From: Thermococcus guaymasensis DSM 11113
GTDB taxonomy: Archaea; Methanobacteriota_B; Thermococci; Thermococcales; Thermococcaceae
Direction of reading: 5' to 3'
NCBI RefSeq assembly: GCF_000816105.1
Contig: NZ_CP007140.1
Span: 310,001-374,000 of the forward strand
DNA: 64,000 nucleotides
Below are positions 36,762 through 45,354 of this stretch, in pieces. Below the pieces are notes generated by a model, which saw only the letters and a program-made list of their open reading frames with translations, was not told the origin of the DNA and searched no databases. The position numbers and the translations under genes were made by a program. The stretch's first letter is position 1; each line of letters starts with the position of its first letter.

Positions 36762-37106
36762 CTAGTATCTGCCCAGAACCTCGGCTTCTACCTCCGGATC
36801 ACTCAGGAGAACGAGAATGAGCGCTGAGAGGAAGAAGAGTGTTGCACCCTGGGGCAGGACACCCAGCATCATCCAGAGTATTGAGAAAATCAGATCAATA
36901 AACGAGAGGTACTTTCCAGATGCGATGCCCCAGTCCCTCCCGGTGTAGATACCCCACGCTAAAAGGAGGTGGAGGCCTCCAATGAAAGCGGCACCAATTA
37001 CCTGCAACTCATGACCGGTCGAGAGAAACCCAATACCCACGAAATAGAGGGCAATAATAAGGAAAGAAGCCACAATGGCCGCCTTTGGTCTGGGAAAGAA
37101 GCGCAT
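36762..37106 (-). CDS. Small hypothetical membrane protein, four TM helices
   Basis: A 114-aa protein with four predicted membrane helices (about residues 10-30, 34-54, 66-85 and 92-107) and short loops. No family is recognised. The ATG follows GGTGGTGGT. It starts nine bases after the stop of the GDT1-like gene on the same strand, so it is probably the last gene of a three-gene operon with the GDT1-like transporter and an aminotransferase. A partner role for the transporter is conceivable. Confidence 0.7.
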   Translation of the reverse strand: MRFFPRPKAAIVASFLIIALYFVGIGFLSTGHELQVIGAAFIGGLHLLLAWGIYTGRDWGIASGKYLSFIDLIFSILWMMLGVLPQGATLFFLSALILVLLSDPEVEAEVLGRY

Positions 37107-37115
37107 ACCACCACC

Positions 37116-37379
37116 TCATATCTTCCCTGCGAACATTAGGACCCCGATTATAACGAAGAGAACTCCCGCAGCCCGGTGGATAACGTCCTGAGGGAGGATA
37201 TTCCCAAGCTTCTCGCCGACTACCGCCCCGAGGAGATTAATCAGGGCTAGCCCCAGTAGTGCACCGGCAAAAGCCGTCTTCCAGCCATATTTAGTTGCAA
37301 AAGCCATAGTTGCCAGCTGGGTCTTATCCCCCAGCTCCGCAAGGAACACCGTAATAAAAATGTAAATTAGAGGATCCAC
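37116..37379 (-). CDS. TMEM165/GDT1-family (UPF0016) half-size cation transporter
   Basis: An 87-aa membrane protein with one copy of the family motif ELGDKTQ in its first helix. Family members in bacteria and eukaryotes carry two such repeats; single-repeat versions like this presumably work as dimers. Relatives export or exchange Mn2+ or Ca2+. It starts at GTG behind GGTGAGG and is 11 bases downstream of the aminotransferase gene. Confidence 0.85.
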   Translation of the reverse strand: MDPLIYIFITVFLAELGDKTQLATMAFATKYGWKTAFAGALLGLALINLLGAVVGEKLGNILPQDVIHRAAGVLFVIIGVLMFAGKI

Positions 37380-37390
37380 TGAGCCTCACC

Positions 37391-38569
37391 TCACAGCTTT
37401 TCAAGGGCCTTTTTCATCCTCTCCATGGCCTCTATCAACTGCTCCTTTTTTGTTGCATAGCTTATCCTTACCCAGCCTTCTCCCTGTTTTCCAAAGGCAG
37501 TTCCAGGGATAACCACAACTCCTGCGTTCTCAAGGAGCCACCCGGCAAAGTCCTCGCTGCTCATGTCGAGCTCAGGGTCTATCTTGGCCCATACGTAGAA
37601 AGCGCCCTTGGGTCTGAAAGGTTCAATGTGTGGCATTTCATTGAGATACTGGAGGACGAGCTTCCTTCTTTCTGCATAGACCCTTCTCATGTGCTCCACG
37701 GCTTCCCAGCTCCTCTTATCCCTGAGGGCCGTTATGCCCGCGATCTGGATGAAGGACGTGACGTTCCCGATGACGTAGGCGTGGAGCTTTATCATGTCCT
37801 TAATAACCTGGGGAGGGGCTATGGTGAACCCCAGCCTCCACCCTGTCATGGCGAAAGTCTTGGAGAAGCTGTTGGCGAGGATGGTATTGTCCGGAGCGTA
37901 CTTTATCATAGGATAGTGCTTGGCTCCCTCGTACAGGAAGTGCTCGTAGGGTTCATCGCTCAGTATGTAGATGTTGTAGTCCTCGGCTATCTGGGCGATG
38001 GCTTTGGCGGTTTCCTTGTCGAGGGTAGCACCTGTTGGGTTGTTGGGGTAGTTCATGACGATCATCCGGGTTCTTTTGGTTATCAGCTCAACGAGTTCAT
38101 CCGGATCGATCCTGAAGCGGTTCTCTTCCCTGAGGGGAATGCGAATTATCCCCGCCTCGGCAATCTTTGCGTCCTCAACATAACAAACGAATGCAGGATC
38201 TGGAATTATAACATCGTCTCCTTCCTCAAGGATGGACTCAAAGGCCAAATATGTGGCTTCATAAGCACCGGCCGTGACGAGTATGTTGTCAACGTCGATA
38301 TCAATCTTGTAGAACTCGCGATAGTATTCAGCTATGGCTTCCCGAAACTCTGGGATGCCAGCATTGGGGGTGTAATGAGTGTAGCCCTCATCCAAGGCCC
38401 TCTTGGCGGCATCCTTTATAACCTCCGGCGTGTCGAAATCAGGCTCACCGATTCCAAGAGAAATGACGTTCTCCATTTTCCTTGCCTTTTCAAAGAGTTC
38501 TCTAATCTTCGACCTCTGGATAAGGTTGATTCTGCCAGCCATAAAATACTTCCGTTTTTTGTATCTCAT
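37391..38569 (-). CDS. Class I/II pyridoxal-phosphate aminotransferase
   Basis: A 392-aa fold-type I aminotransferase. The PLP lysine lies in NSFSKTFAMTGWRLGF, the cofactor-holding NYPNNPTGA lies near residue 175 and the carboxylate-binding arginine in EGWVRISYA near the C terminus. It is close to archaeal aspartate/aromatic aminotransferases, but substrate choice cannot be read from the sequence. The ATG at 38569 has GGGGTGAT upstream; an alternative ATG at 38542 (MAGRINL) would match the shorter family N terminus. Confidence 0.9.
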   Translation of the reverse strand: MRYKKRKYFMAGRINLIQRSKIRELFEKARKMENVISLGIGEPDFDTPEVIKDAAKRALDEGYTHYTPNAGIPEFREAIAEYYREFYKIDIDVDNILVTAGAYEATYLAFESILEEGDDVIIPDPAFVCYVEDAKIAEAGIIRIPLREENRFRIDPDELVELITKRTRMIVMNYPNNPTGATLDKETAKAIAQIAEDYNIYILSDEPYEHFLYEGAKHYPMIKYAPDNTILANSFSKTFAMTGWRLGFTIAPPQVIKDMIKLHAYVIGNVTSFIQIAGITALRDKRSWEAVEHMRRVYAERRKLVLQYLNEMPHIEPFRPKGAFYVWAKIDPELDMSSEDFAGWLLENAGVVVIPGTAFGKQGEGWVRISYATKKEQLIEAMERMKKALEKL

Positions 38570-38643
38570 TGGGATATCACCCCGGCAGTTGACACTCTAA
38601 GAGGGTGCCTTATAAAGTTTAAGATAAACTCAAATGACAAAAA

Positions 38644-39036
38644 TTAGAGCACCTCAACGAGGGCGGATCTTTCCATTAGAGGTTTCAGCTTCTCAGGGTC
38701 GCAATGAACGGCTTCAGCTTTTCTCAGTCCGAGCTCCCTTAGTATTGGCTCGGGATCTTTTTCCCCGAAGAGGACGAGGTAGTTGAGACCTCTCTTCACG
38801 CCGTTCTCGTTAATCGCATCCCTTATCTGGAGCTTGCCCGAGAGCCTGAGCAACAGCTCCCCTCCAAGAGTTTTGGCGTGGTTGGTTCCCCGTTCAAACG
38901 CCCTGATCGCAAGGATTACCGCATGAACAACGGCTTCGTAGCATGGAGCGGTGACTATCTGGACGTTTCCCCCAATCCGGGATATCACTTCATCGACATT
39001 CTCCACTTCCACCGGAATTACCTCAACGCACTTCAT
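38644..39036 (-). CDS. cgi121: KEOPS complex subunit Cgi121
   Basis: A 130-aa protein matching Cgi121/TPRKB, the KEOPS subunit that helps bind tRNA during N6-threonylcarbamoyladenosine synthesis. The segment NHAKTLGGELLLRLSG is characteristic. The ATG at 39036 follows GTGAAGGGG, and a GTTATAAGC element about 30 bases upstream makes the longer in-frame start at 39096 unlikely. It is divergent from the RHH-ftsZ genes across an AT-rich 205-base region. Confidence 0.85.
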   Translation of the reverse strand: MKCVEVIPVEVENVDEVISRIGGNVQIVTAPCYEAVVHAVILAIRAFERGTNHAKTLGGELLLRLSGKLQIRDAINENGVKRGLNYLVLFGEKDPEPILRELGLRKAEAVHCDPEKLKPLMERSALVEVL

Positions 39037-39181
39037 ACTTTCCCCTTCACGTTGCTTGATGCCCAGCTTATAACGGTTGCTATGGTCGTGACCCATGATT
39101 TTAAAAATTTTTAATTTTTGAAATTTTCTAAAAAAATTTTTGAAATTCTTAATACTACAATATTATCCAAAAGGCGCAAAG

Positions 39182-39213
39182 TATTTAACTACTTAAAGCA
39201 CTAACTAAAGTAG
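39182..39213 (+). promoter_or_regulatory. Promoter with candidate RHH operator
   Basis: A TATA-like TATTTAAC at 39182-39189 overlaps the first arm of an imperfect inverted repeat: CTACTTAAAG (39189-39198) and CTAAAGTAG (39205-39213). The repeat spans TATA to the expected transcription start, where a bound repressor would block initiation. The adjacent RHH protein is the obvious candidate ligand, as CopG-type proteins bind short dyads and autoregulate. Confidence 0.5.
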
Positions 39214-39241
39214 CGACCCACTGTTACAGGTGATACATTGT

Positions 39242-39430
39242 ATGACAAAGATGCGCATCATAAGCGTCCAAGTGCCACAGAGCTATGTCAATGCAATGGA
39301 TCAGCTTGTTAAGCGCGGTCTTTATCCAAACAGAAGTGAGGTCATTAGGGCTGCACTCAGGGAGTTCCTCAAAAAAGAGATGAACACAGAAATTCAGGTG
39401 GACGAGGTTCCTGAATATGTAATTAAATAA
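39242..39430 (+). CDS. CopG/Arc-type ribbon-helix-helix DNA-binding protein
   Basis: A 62-aa protein that is almost entirely one RHH fold: strand MRIISVQVP, helix YVNAMDQLVKRG and helix RSEVIRAALREFLKKE. These proteins bind DNA as dimers. The ATG at 39242 is preceded by GGTGAT at suitable spacing. It begins 22 bases upstream of ftsZ, so the two are co-transcribed. It may autoregulate the ftsZ transcript through the dyad at 39189-39213. Confidence 0.9.
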   Translation: MTKMRIISVQVPQSYVNAMDQLVKRGLYPNRSEVIRAALREFLKKEMNTEIQVDEVPEYVIK

Positions 39431-39451
39431 CTCCTGAGGGGGGTAAAGGGG

Positions 39452-40711
39452 ATGGTGTTTAAACTCTTGGAGCAGGCCGGAATAAAGCTTGATCTTGAAG
39501 AGGGGACAGAAGTAGAGAAGAAAGCAGACTTTTATGGCGAGGATTTCGACGATTTCATAAAAATAGCCATCGTCGGTGTTGGTGGTTCTGGTAACAACAC
39601 GATAACCAGACTCTATGAGCTTGGTGTCGAGGGAGCCGAGCTCATAGCCATGAACACAGATGCTCAGCACCTCTCCAGGGTGAAGGCCCACAAAAAGCTC
39701 CTTCTCGGAAGGGAGATAACTCATGGAAAGGGTTCAGGTGGGGATCCACGCATAGGGTACAAAGCCGCGGAGGCGAGTGCCCACGAGATAGCAAAGACCG
39801 TTGGGGATGTGGATCTAGTCTTCATAACTGCGGGGATGGGCAACGGAACCGGTACTGGAGCCGCCCCGGTGGTTGCAAAGGTTATAAAGGAGCACGCCAG
39901 GAACAGCGGCCGTTTCCGCGAGCCCCTTGTTGTGAGCGTTGTGACGTTTCCCTTCAAGACTGAGGGCACTCTCCGCCTTGAGAAGGCCAGGGCTGGTATC
40001 AAGGCCCTGCTCCAGTACTCAGACACCGTGATCATCATAGAAAACGACAAGCTCCTTAAGCTTGTCCCCAACCTGCCAATAAGCGCCGCATTCCGCTTCG
40101 CGGACGAGATAATAGCAAGGATGGTTAAGGGGATAACAGAGACTATAAAGCTCCCGTCCATGGTAAACATCGACTTCGCCGACGTTTACAGCGTTATGAA
40201 GGACGGAGGAGCCGCACTCATAGGTATCGGTGAGAGCGACTCCAAGAACAGGGCCGTTGAGGCCGTCAAAGCTGCCCTCGAGAATAAGATGCTCGATGTT
40301 AAATTCGGCAGCGGCAACAAGGCCCTCGTCCACTTCACCGTTGGCCCGGACGTCAATCTCGGCGAAATAAACGAAGCTATGGAAGTTGTTTACAATAACC
40401 TTGGAGCCAAATCCGAAATCAAGTGGGGTGCCAGGGTAGATGAAGACATGGGTAAAGTTGTGAGGGCAATGGTAATTATGACCGGCGTCGAGAGTCCTCA
40501 CATACTTGGTGGCGAGACGGCTTTAACGACTAGGTCTGACTCAGTTGTTTTACCCGAGGAGCCCAAGCCCTTCCCGTTCACAGACAAAGCCACAAAGCCT
40601 TCAAAAGACCTCTACGCTATACTCTCCGGCAACGACAAACCTGAAAAGAAGGGTGACGACGAATACAGGAAGCGCATTGAGAAGATCCTCGAAGGTATCG
40701 AGGAGCTTTGA
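39452..40711 (+). CDS. ftsZ: Cell division GTPase FtsZ
   Basis: A 419-aa tubulin-superfamily GTPase that forms the division ring. It shows [13 protein letters not shown] at the N terminus of the nucleotide fold, MNTDAQHL, and the signature [15 protein letters not shown] near residue 130. A variable acidic C-terminal tail follows (residues about 355-419). The start follows a run of G residues (GGGGGGTAAAGGGG). It is one of the usual two archaeal paralogues; which type cannot be settled here. It is co-transcribed with the RHH gene and precedes parA by 87 bases. Confidence 0.96.
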   Translation: MVFKLLEQAGIKLDLEEGTEVEKKADFYGEDFDDFIKIAIVGVGGSGNNTITRLYELGVEGAELIAMNTDAQHLSRVKAHKKLLLGREITHGKGSGGDPRIGYKAAEASAHEIAKTVGDVDLVFITAGMGNGTGTGAAPVVAKVIKEHARNSGRFREPLVVSVVTFPFKTEGTLRLEKARAGIKALLQYSDTVIIIENDKLLKLVPNLPISAAFRFADEIIARMVKGITETIKLPSMVNIDFADVYSVMKDGGAALIGIGESDSKNRAVEAVKAALENKMLDVKFGSGNKALVHFTVGPDVNLGEINEAMEVVYNNLGAKSEIKWGARVDEDMGKVVRAMVIMTGVESPHILGGETALTTRSDSVVLPEEPKPFPFTDKATKPSKDLYAILSGNDKPEKKGDDEYRKRIEKILEGIEEL

Positions 40712-40798
40712 GGTTTACCTCTTTATTTAATTCCACAAGATTTTTATGTTCTGAACTTTAAGTCAAGCCAAGTAAAACCTGAGGAGACAGGTGGTAGT

Positions 40799-41572
40799 AT
40801 GGCCGTTGTAATCAGCGTGGCCAACCAGAAGGGAGGGGTCGGAAAAACGACCCTCACCTTAAACCTCGGATACGGCCTTGCAAGGGCCGGCAAAAAAGTT
40901 CTTCTGATAGACGTGGACCCTCAGTTCAACCTCACGTTCGGTCTCATAGGTATGAATGTTATGAAATACGAAACCAACAACGTAGGAACCCTGATGACCA
41001 GGGAGAGCAGCGTTGAAGATACAATAGTTGAAGTATCCCCAAACCTCCACCTCATACCGAGCCACCTAAACCTCTCTGCCAAGGAAATTGAGATTATAAA
41101 TGCATACAACCGCGAAAGACGGCTTGTAAAGGCAATAGCCCCGGTTCTTCCGGACTATGACTACGTCCTCATAGACAACCCGCCAAGCATGGGAATATTT
41201 CTCGTCAACTCACTAACGGCTTCAGACTACGTTCTCATTCCCCTCGAACTCAGCTACTTCGGCGTCATCGGAATGCAGCTTATGTTCAATTTAATGGCGA
41301 TGATAAGGAACGAGACCAATGAAAACCTTACCCTAATGGGGCTCGTGCCCAACAAATTCACACGCCAGACCAAGGTCCCTCAGACGAGGCTTAACGAACT
41401 CAAAGAAGCTTACCCCAATGTTCCGATTCTAACGACTATCCCCAAGGCCATAGCCCTTGAGAAGGCCCAAGGGGATGGTGTGAGCATCTTCGATTATGAA
41501 CCAGATGGGCGCGCCGCCCGGGCGTTTGAGAAGCTGACTAAAGAGGTGATTTCAATTGCCGAGGGAGGGTAA
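40799..41572 (+). CDS. ParA/Soj-family partition ATPase
   Basis: A 257-aa deviant Walker ATPase: QKGGVGKTTLTLNLG carries the signature lysine, followed by LLIDVDPQFNLT (A') and DYVLIDNPPSMGIF (Walker B). It resembles Soj/ParA, which positions chromosomes or plasmids on the nucleoid, more than MinD, because it lacks the C-terminal amphipathic helix. It follows GGTGGTAGT. Its 3' end overlaps a small basic gene by 17 bases, as in parA-parB/parG operons. Confidence 0.93.
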   Translation: MAVVISVANQKGGVGKTTLTLNLGYGLARAGKKVLLIDVDPQFNLTFGLIGMNVMKYETNNVGTLMTRESSVEDTIVEVSPNLHLIPSHLNLSAKEIEIINAYNRERRLVKAIAPVLPDYDYVLIDNPPSMGIFLVNSLTASDYVLIPLELSYFGVIGMQLMFNLMAMIRNETNENLTLMGLVPNKFTRQTKVPQTRLNELKEAYPNVPILTTIPKAIALEKAQGDGVSIFDYEPDGRAARAFEKLTKEVISIAEGG

Positions 41573-41888
41573 AATCCCCAAGCTGTTTTCTGGATCGGTT
41601 GATGACCTGACAAAGCCGTCCAAACCAAAAAAACAGAAAGACAACGCAGACCTCAAATCCCAGAAGAAACAGAAGACCCTTTATATAAGCCTCGACATAA
41701 ACCGGAAGCTTATAGAGCTCTACGGCGAGGAAGGAAGAAGGCAGAGCATAATCGTAGAAGATGCAGTTAACCTCTATTACTACCTCCGCCTTGCCCTTGG
41801 AGAGAAGAAATTCGAAGAACTCATGAGCGCCGTTAGGAGAGAAGACCCGGATTTCCTCAGAGGGTACCTGGAGAAGTTCAGACTTTGA
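41556..41888 (+). CDS. ParA partner candidate with RHH-like C terminus
   Basis: A 110-aa protein translated from TTG, with GAGGTGAT nine bases upstream inside the 3' end of parA. Residues 1-38 are basic and probably disordered. Residues 39-70 (KTLYISLDINRKLIELYGEEG, then QSIIVEDAVNLYYYL) resemble a ribbon-helix-helix fold. This matches the organisation of small centromere-binding partners (ParG, AspA type) that stimulate ParA. No ParB CTPase is present. The function is inferred from position and fold pattern only. Confidence 0.7.
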   Translation: MPREGKIPKLFSGSVDDLTKPSKPKKQKDNADLKSQKKQKTLYISLDINRKLIELYGEEGRRQSIIVEDAVNLYYYLRLALGEKKFEELMSAVRREDPDFLRGYLEKFRL

Positions 41889-41889
41889 G

Positions 41890-42345
41890 TCACTCGCAGA
41901 ACTCCTCGATTATTCTCCTTATTATCTTGCTCGTCTTAGCCCTGTCGCTCTTATACAGGTAGGGAATCCTTATCACTTCGGCGTTTATTCCGTGCCTCCT
42001 GAGCTCTTCCTTGAGCCTCTCGCAGTTGAAGTTCTGATCGGGGCCGATTGCTATCACGTCCGGGTTTATTCTTTTCACGAGCTTGAAGTCTATTCCTCCG
42101 GGCGAACCTATGTAAACCTCGTCGACGTATCTAATTGCCTTCAGGAGCTCGGCCCTGTCCTCCGCGGGGTTTATCGGGTTCCTCCGCTTGTTTTTCTTAA
42201 CGGTCTCGTCGTGGGCAACTATAACCACGAGTTCGTCGCCGAGCTCTTTGGCCTGCCTCAAAAAGTGTATGTGGCCGACGTGGAGGATGTCAAAGACGCC
42301 ACCGACAAGAACGCGGATTTTCCTGCCCCTCGATGGTTCACTCAT
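41890..42345 (-). CDS. ribL: FAD synthase (FMN adenylyltransferase), archaeal RibL
   Basis: A 151-aa cytidylyltransferase-superfamily protein. The [11 protein letters not shown] (HxGH) motif and the C-terminal KTSKIIRRI motif define the active site. The archaeal enzyme makes FAD from FMN and ATP (or CTP). It is the last gene of a minus-strand series with the PUA protein (one-base gap) and pyrF. It converges with the ParA-partner gene, whose stop is one base away. Confidence 0.9.
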   Translation of the reverse strand: MSEPSRGRKIRVLVGGVFDILHVGHIHFLRQAKELGDELVVIVAHDETVKKNKRRNPINPAEDRAELLKAIRYVDEVYIGSPGGIDFKLVKRINPDVIAIGPDQNFNCERLKEELRRHGINAEVIRIPYLYKSDRAKTSKIIRRIIEEFCE

Positions 42346-42346
42346 C

Positions 42347-42865
42347 TCATCCCACCGTGATGTTCCAGATTTTATCCTTGGCGTGATGGATGTTCTTCAC
42401 GGCCTTGCCCTTGGGCTTCTCCTTCATTGCCTTACCGGTCATCAGGGCTATTCCGATGGCGAGGGGCCTCCCATACTGCTCCTCGACAACGAAGACGAAG
42501 TCCCCCTCTTTGATGTTCTCATCGGCGTCAACTATGCCAGCGGCCATAACATCAGCGCCGTTGATGATGTATGGAACGGCTCCTTCATCAACGACAACGC
42601 GCCTTGGCCACTTCCTCAAGTCTTCCTCGTTGGACAGCTCATAGAGCGCTATGACGAGCGGGAAAATCAGGTCCTTGCGCCTTATGAAAAATGGCTTTCC
42701 ATTGACGAGAAGGATTTCAGTGGTCTTGTCGAACTCAGCAACCTCAACGCGGTCCTTCTTGCTCAGCATCTTCTCTGCTATCTCCTCTCCGAAAATCTCG
42801 GCCATCTCGCGGATTATGGCCTTTACCTCCTTCTTGCTGAGGGGGTGCTTGACCTTCAGCTCCAT
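42347..42865 (-). CDS. PUA-domain RNA-binding protein (MCT-1/Tma20-like)
   Basis: A 172-aa protein: an N-terminal pre-PUA domain ([18 protein letters not shown]), then a C-terminal PUA domain ([23 protein letters not shown]). The architecture matches archaeal relatives of MCT-1/Tma20, which bind ribosomes and act in translation re-initiation. The ATG at 42865 is chosen because GGAGGTG overlaps the earlier GTG/ATG codons. It overlaps or abuts pyrF and ribL, so the three are one operon. Confidence 0.82.
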   Translation of the reverse strand: MELKVKHPLSKKEVKAIIREMAEIFGEEIAEKMLSKKDRVEVAEFDKTTEILLVNGKPFFIRRKDLIFPLVIALYELSNEEDLRKWPRRVVVDEGAVPYIINGADVMAAGIVDADENIKEGDFVFVVEEQYGRPLAIGIALMTGKAMKEKPKGKAVKNIHHAKDKIWNITVG

Positions 42866-42867
42866 CA

Positions 42868-43503
42868 TCACACCTCCAGCTCCTCGTAAATCCGCCTCAC
42901 GCTCTCCCTTGGGTTCTCGCTCGCGTAGATTGAACGCCCCACGATGATGTAGTCGGCACCGGCCTTTAAAACCTCGCCCGCCTTTCCACCCTGGGCACCA
43001 ACTCCGGGAGTGAGGATTTTGATTCCCGGTTTGAGCTTCGAGCGGATATACGCTACCCTTTCAGGCCTCGTGGCGGGGGCTATGACACCAAAGGGTTTAA
43101 GATGGTTGGCGAGCTCTATTAGCTTGTCCGTCACGGGCTGGATGAACTCCCTCGCCCCTGGGTGGCTCATCTCGACGACGATTATTGTCTTCCCGAGCTC
43201 CATGACAGCCCGAACGCTGTCGCTCCCGACAAAGCTGTGCGCTATGATGTAATCCGCCCCGGCCTCGAAAACCCTCCCCGCTATCAGCCTGTTGGTGTTT
43301 GGAATGTCGGCGAGCTTGAGGTCCGCTATGACCGGAAGGCCTGTCTCTTCTTTGAGTTCGGTGACAATGCCCAGGCCCGAGCCAATTATGAGCGGCCAGT
43401 TCACCTTAATCGCCCAGAGGTAATCCGCCGTCTCGCGGGCTATCTGAAGGGCCCTTTCGCGCTCGTAGACGTCCAGGGCGAGTATAAGCCTGCTATCCCC
43501 CAT
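42868..43503 (-). CDS. pyrF: Orotidine 5'-phosphate decarboxylase
   Basis: A 211-aa TIM-barrel enzyme catalysing the last step of UMP synthesis. The catalytic charged motif is DLKLADIPNT near residue 60, and the phosphate-binding end TPGVGAQGG and VGRSIY are present. Length is typical for archaeal OMPDC. The start is the ATG four bases after the stop of the winged-helix gene; it ends two bases before the PUA gene start. Confidence 0.96.
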   Translation of the reverse strand: MGDSRLILALDVYERERALQIARETADYLWAIKVNWPLIIGSGLGIVTELKEETGLPVIADLKLADIPNTNRLIAGRVFEAGADYIIAHSFVGSDSVRAVMELGKTIIVVEMSHPGAREFIQPVTDKLIELANHLKPFGVIAPATRPERVAYIRSKLKPGIKILTPGVGAQGGKAGEVLKAGADYIIVGRSIYASENPRESVRRIYEELEV

Positions 43504-43507
43504 CGGC

Positions 43508-44101
43508 TCACCTCACGAGGGACTTTATCTCATCGGGGACGTCCTTAAGGAAAACCGCCACGTGGTAGGCGCTCTTCATCGCATCGGCTGGGTTTTCAGC
43601 CCACGTGACTACGACCATGTCTCCTTCTTCGGACCTCAGAACCGAGAGTCTCTCGGCGAGCTCTGGCATAGTCTCTCTTAGGGGCCTGCCGTCTTCTGGA
43701 AAAACTACCTCCCCGTTTTTAACTACGAGAATCATTGCACCCTTCGCGAAGAACCTTATGGCCTCATCGCGGAGCTCGATGCTCTTGAATTCAGGGGGAT
43801 TCCTCACGACGATGGCGTAAGCGGGGTAGCCTTCGACTCTGCCAACGGCGTGGACTTCGGAGAAGGACTTCGAGAGCCTCTCCACGAGCTCCCTTCCCCC
43901 TTCGCTGAGGGTGTGGCCCCTCTGGGAGGACTCGATGAGGTTCATCTTCGAAAGCTTTCTCAAAAGCGTCCTGACGCTCCCTTCGCCAAGGCCGAGAAGC
44001 TCCGAAATCGTCTTTCTTCCAACAGGATTTTTCATCAGGTACAGAACCGCGACCGCGTCTTCAATCGTGAACTCAGGATACGCTCCCCTCTTCCAGCTCA
44101 T
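43508..44101 (-). CDS. Winged-helix DUF4443-type protein
   Basis: A 197-aa protein: the N-terminal winged helix (GRKTISELLGLGEGSVRTLLRKL) resembles DtxR/MarR-type regulators, followed by a roughly 110-residue domain matching the DUF4443 pattern with AYAIVVRNPP and VVVTWAENPADAM. It could be a ligand-responsive regulator. The ATG at 44101 follows GGTGGGTGAGA; the frame is open 33 codons further upstream, overlapping ino1, and is rejected. It sits between ino1 and pyrF on the same strand. Confidence 0.75.
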   Translation of the reverse strand: MSWKRGAYPEFTIEDAVAVLYLMKNPVGRKTISELLGLGEGSVRTLLRKLSKMNLIESSQRGHTLSEGGRELVERLSKSFSEVHAVGRVEGYPAYAIVVRNPPEFKSIELRDEAIRFFAKGAMILVVKNGEVVFPEDGRPLRETMPELAERLSVLRSEEGDMVVVTWAENPADAMKSAYHVAVFLKDVPDEIKSLVR

Positions 44102-44147
44102 TCTCACCCACCGAGAAGAGTAGGAAAAAGGAGTTAAAAGCTTGCCG

Positions 44148-45296
44148 TCAGAGCCATCTCGGCTTGAGCCCGGCCCAGGTGCGCATCTTCTCGTGGGCAA
44201 TGATGCGCGGGATGTTGGGCATCTCCTTCGGGCCGGGGTTCTTCATGTAGAAGGCGTTGACCTCGTAAACGGTTCCGAAGGCCTTCTTCTCGACGGCAAT
44301 CTTTCCGAGCCTGACGAGGTCGACGAGCAGACCTGCCAAAGCGGGGCTATCGTTTATCCTACCCGTGATGACGAGCTCGTCGTGGGCGCCGTTGAAGCTG
44401 ACGTACTCGATGTGCATGGCGATGAACTTCTTGTCGCCGAGTGGCTCGAGGAAGCCGGTCGGCTTGATGTAGTGCGGGGCGTCGTAGCCGAGGAGGTCCT
44501 TGACGATGGAGCTCTTGGTGAACTCTTTGCTCTTGTTCCTATCCTTGTCCGTGAGGGCAAGGAAGTCCTGGTTTCCACCGATGTTGAACTGAGCTATATC
44601 GAGGACGTAGCGGTTCCTCTGGGCGAGGTGGCTGAGGACGTCGGCGGTGAGCGGGGTGGCACCTGTGGCACCGTCGTCGCCGAAGATGACGAGGTTGCTC
44701 TCCTTCGCGAGCTCAACGAAGGCTGGGTCGTTGGCGATGAGGGTGGGAATCGCGTTGACGAATGCCGCCCCACCGACCTCCTTGGCGTACTTGGCGGCGG
44801 CGTAGACGTAGACCTGGGTCGCGGTGAGCCTGTCCTTCCTGTCCTCGGCGATGGCCTTCTCAAGCTCCTCCTTCTTCTCGAAGGGGATGAATGCCTCGGT
44901 GGTGCAGACGTTGACAAAAACATCGGGCTTGAGCTCCTTCCACTCGTTGACGAGCCTCTCAACGGCCTCGCTGAGGGTCATCTCGTCATCGAGGCCCGTT
45001 GCCTCAAGCGGGAGGTTCCTGAGGCTTCCAAGGTGGACACCCTTCCTGATGGTTATCCCCTTGAGGCTCTCGGGAGCCTCGGGGTCGTAGGCCTTAACGA
45101 CCTCGTAGAGGTCCTTTCCGACCTTTGCCTTGTCAACGTCGTAAGAACCGACGATTTCAATGTCCTTAATCTTAATCGGGAGCTCGTCAGCGAGGGGAAC
45201 ACCATACGGCTCCATCTTCCCGGTCTTTATCTTCTCAAGGCCGCTCGCAAAAATGCTGGCAACGTAGCCCTGTCCGAGTATGACGACCTTCACCAT
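44148..45296 (-). CDS. ino1: myo-Inositol-1-phosphate synthase
   Basis: A 382-aa NAD-dependent enzyme that converts glucose 6-phosphate to inositol phosphate. It has the N-terminal Rossmann motif VVILGQGYVASIFASG and the family segment GDDGATGATPLTADVL. The ATG follows GGAGGTGGAGGAG. It lies directly downstream of the IPCT/DIPPS gene, and together they build di-myo-inositol phosphate, a heat and salt stress solute. A TATTTAA element in the 58-base gap suggests it also has its own promoter. Confidence 0.95.
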   Translation of the reverse strand: MVKVVILGQGYVASIFASGLEKIKTGKMEPYGVPLADELPIKIKDIEIVGSYDVDKAKVGKDLYEVVKAYDPEAPESLKGITIRKGVHLGSLRNLPLEATGLDDEMTLSEAVERLVNEWKELKPDVFVNVCTTEAFIPFEKKEELEKAIAEDRKDRLTATQVYVYAAAKYAKEVGGAAFVNAIPTLIANDPAFVELAKESNLVIFGDDGATGATPLTADVLSHLAQRNRYVLDIAQFNIGGNQDFLALTDKDRNKSKEFTKSSIVKDLLGYDAPHYIKPTGFLEPLGDKKFIAMHIEYVSFNGAHDELVITGRINDSPALAGLLVDLVRLGKIAVEKKAFGTVYEVNAFYMKNPGPKEMPNIPRIIAHEKMRTWAGLKPRWL

Positions 45297-45354
45297 CTCC
45301 TCCACCTCCTTTTTGTTGTTTTAAGATATTTTATGGCAGTTAAATAGTTTTTGG

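Noticed and set aside
39097-39241. Replication origin in the AT-rich stretch before the RHH gene
   Set aside because: There is no cluster of ORB repeats and no cdc6/orc1 gene nearby; the AT richness is explained by two divergent promoters.
44142-45347. A 401-codon plus-strand frame opposite ino1
   Set aside because: It is the mirror of a well-conserved enzyme gene, and its composition (Asp/Val/Leu rich) is typical of antisense frames in this genome.
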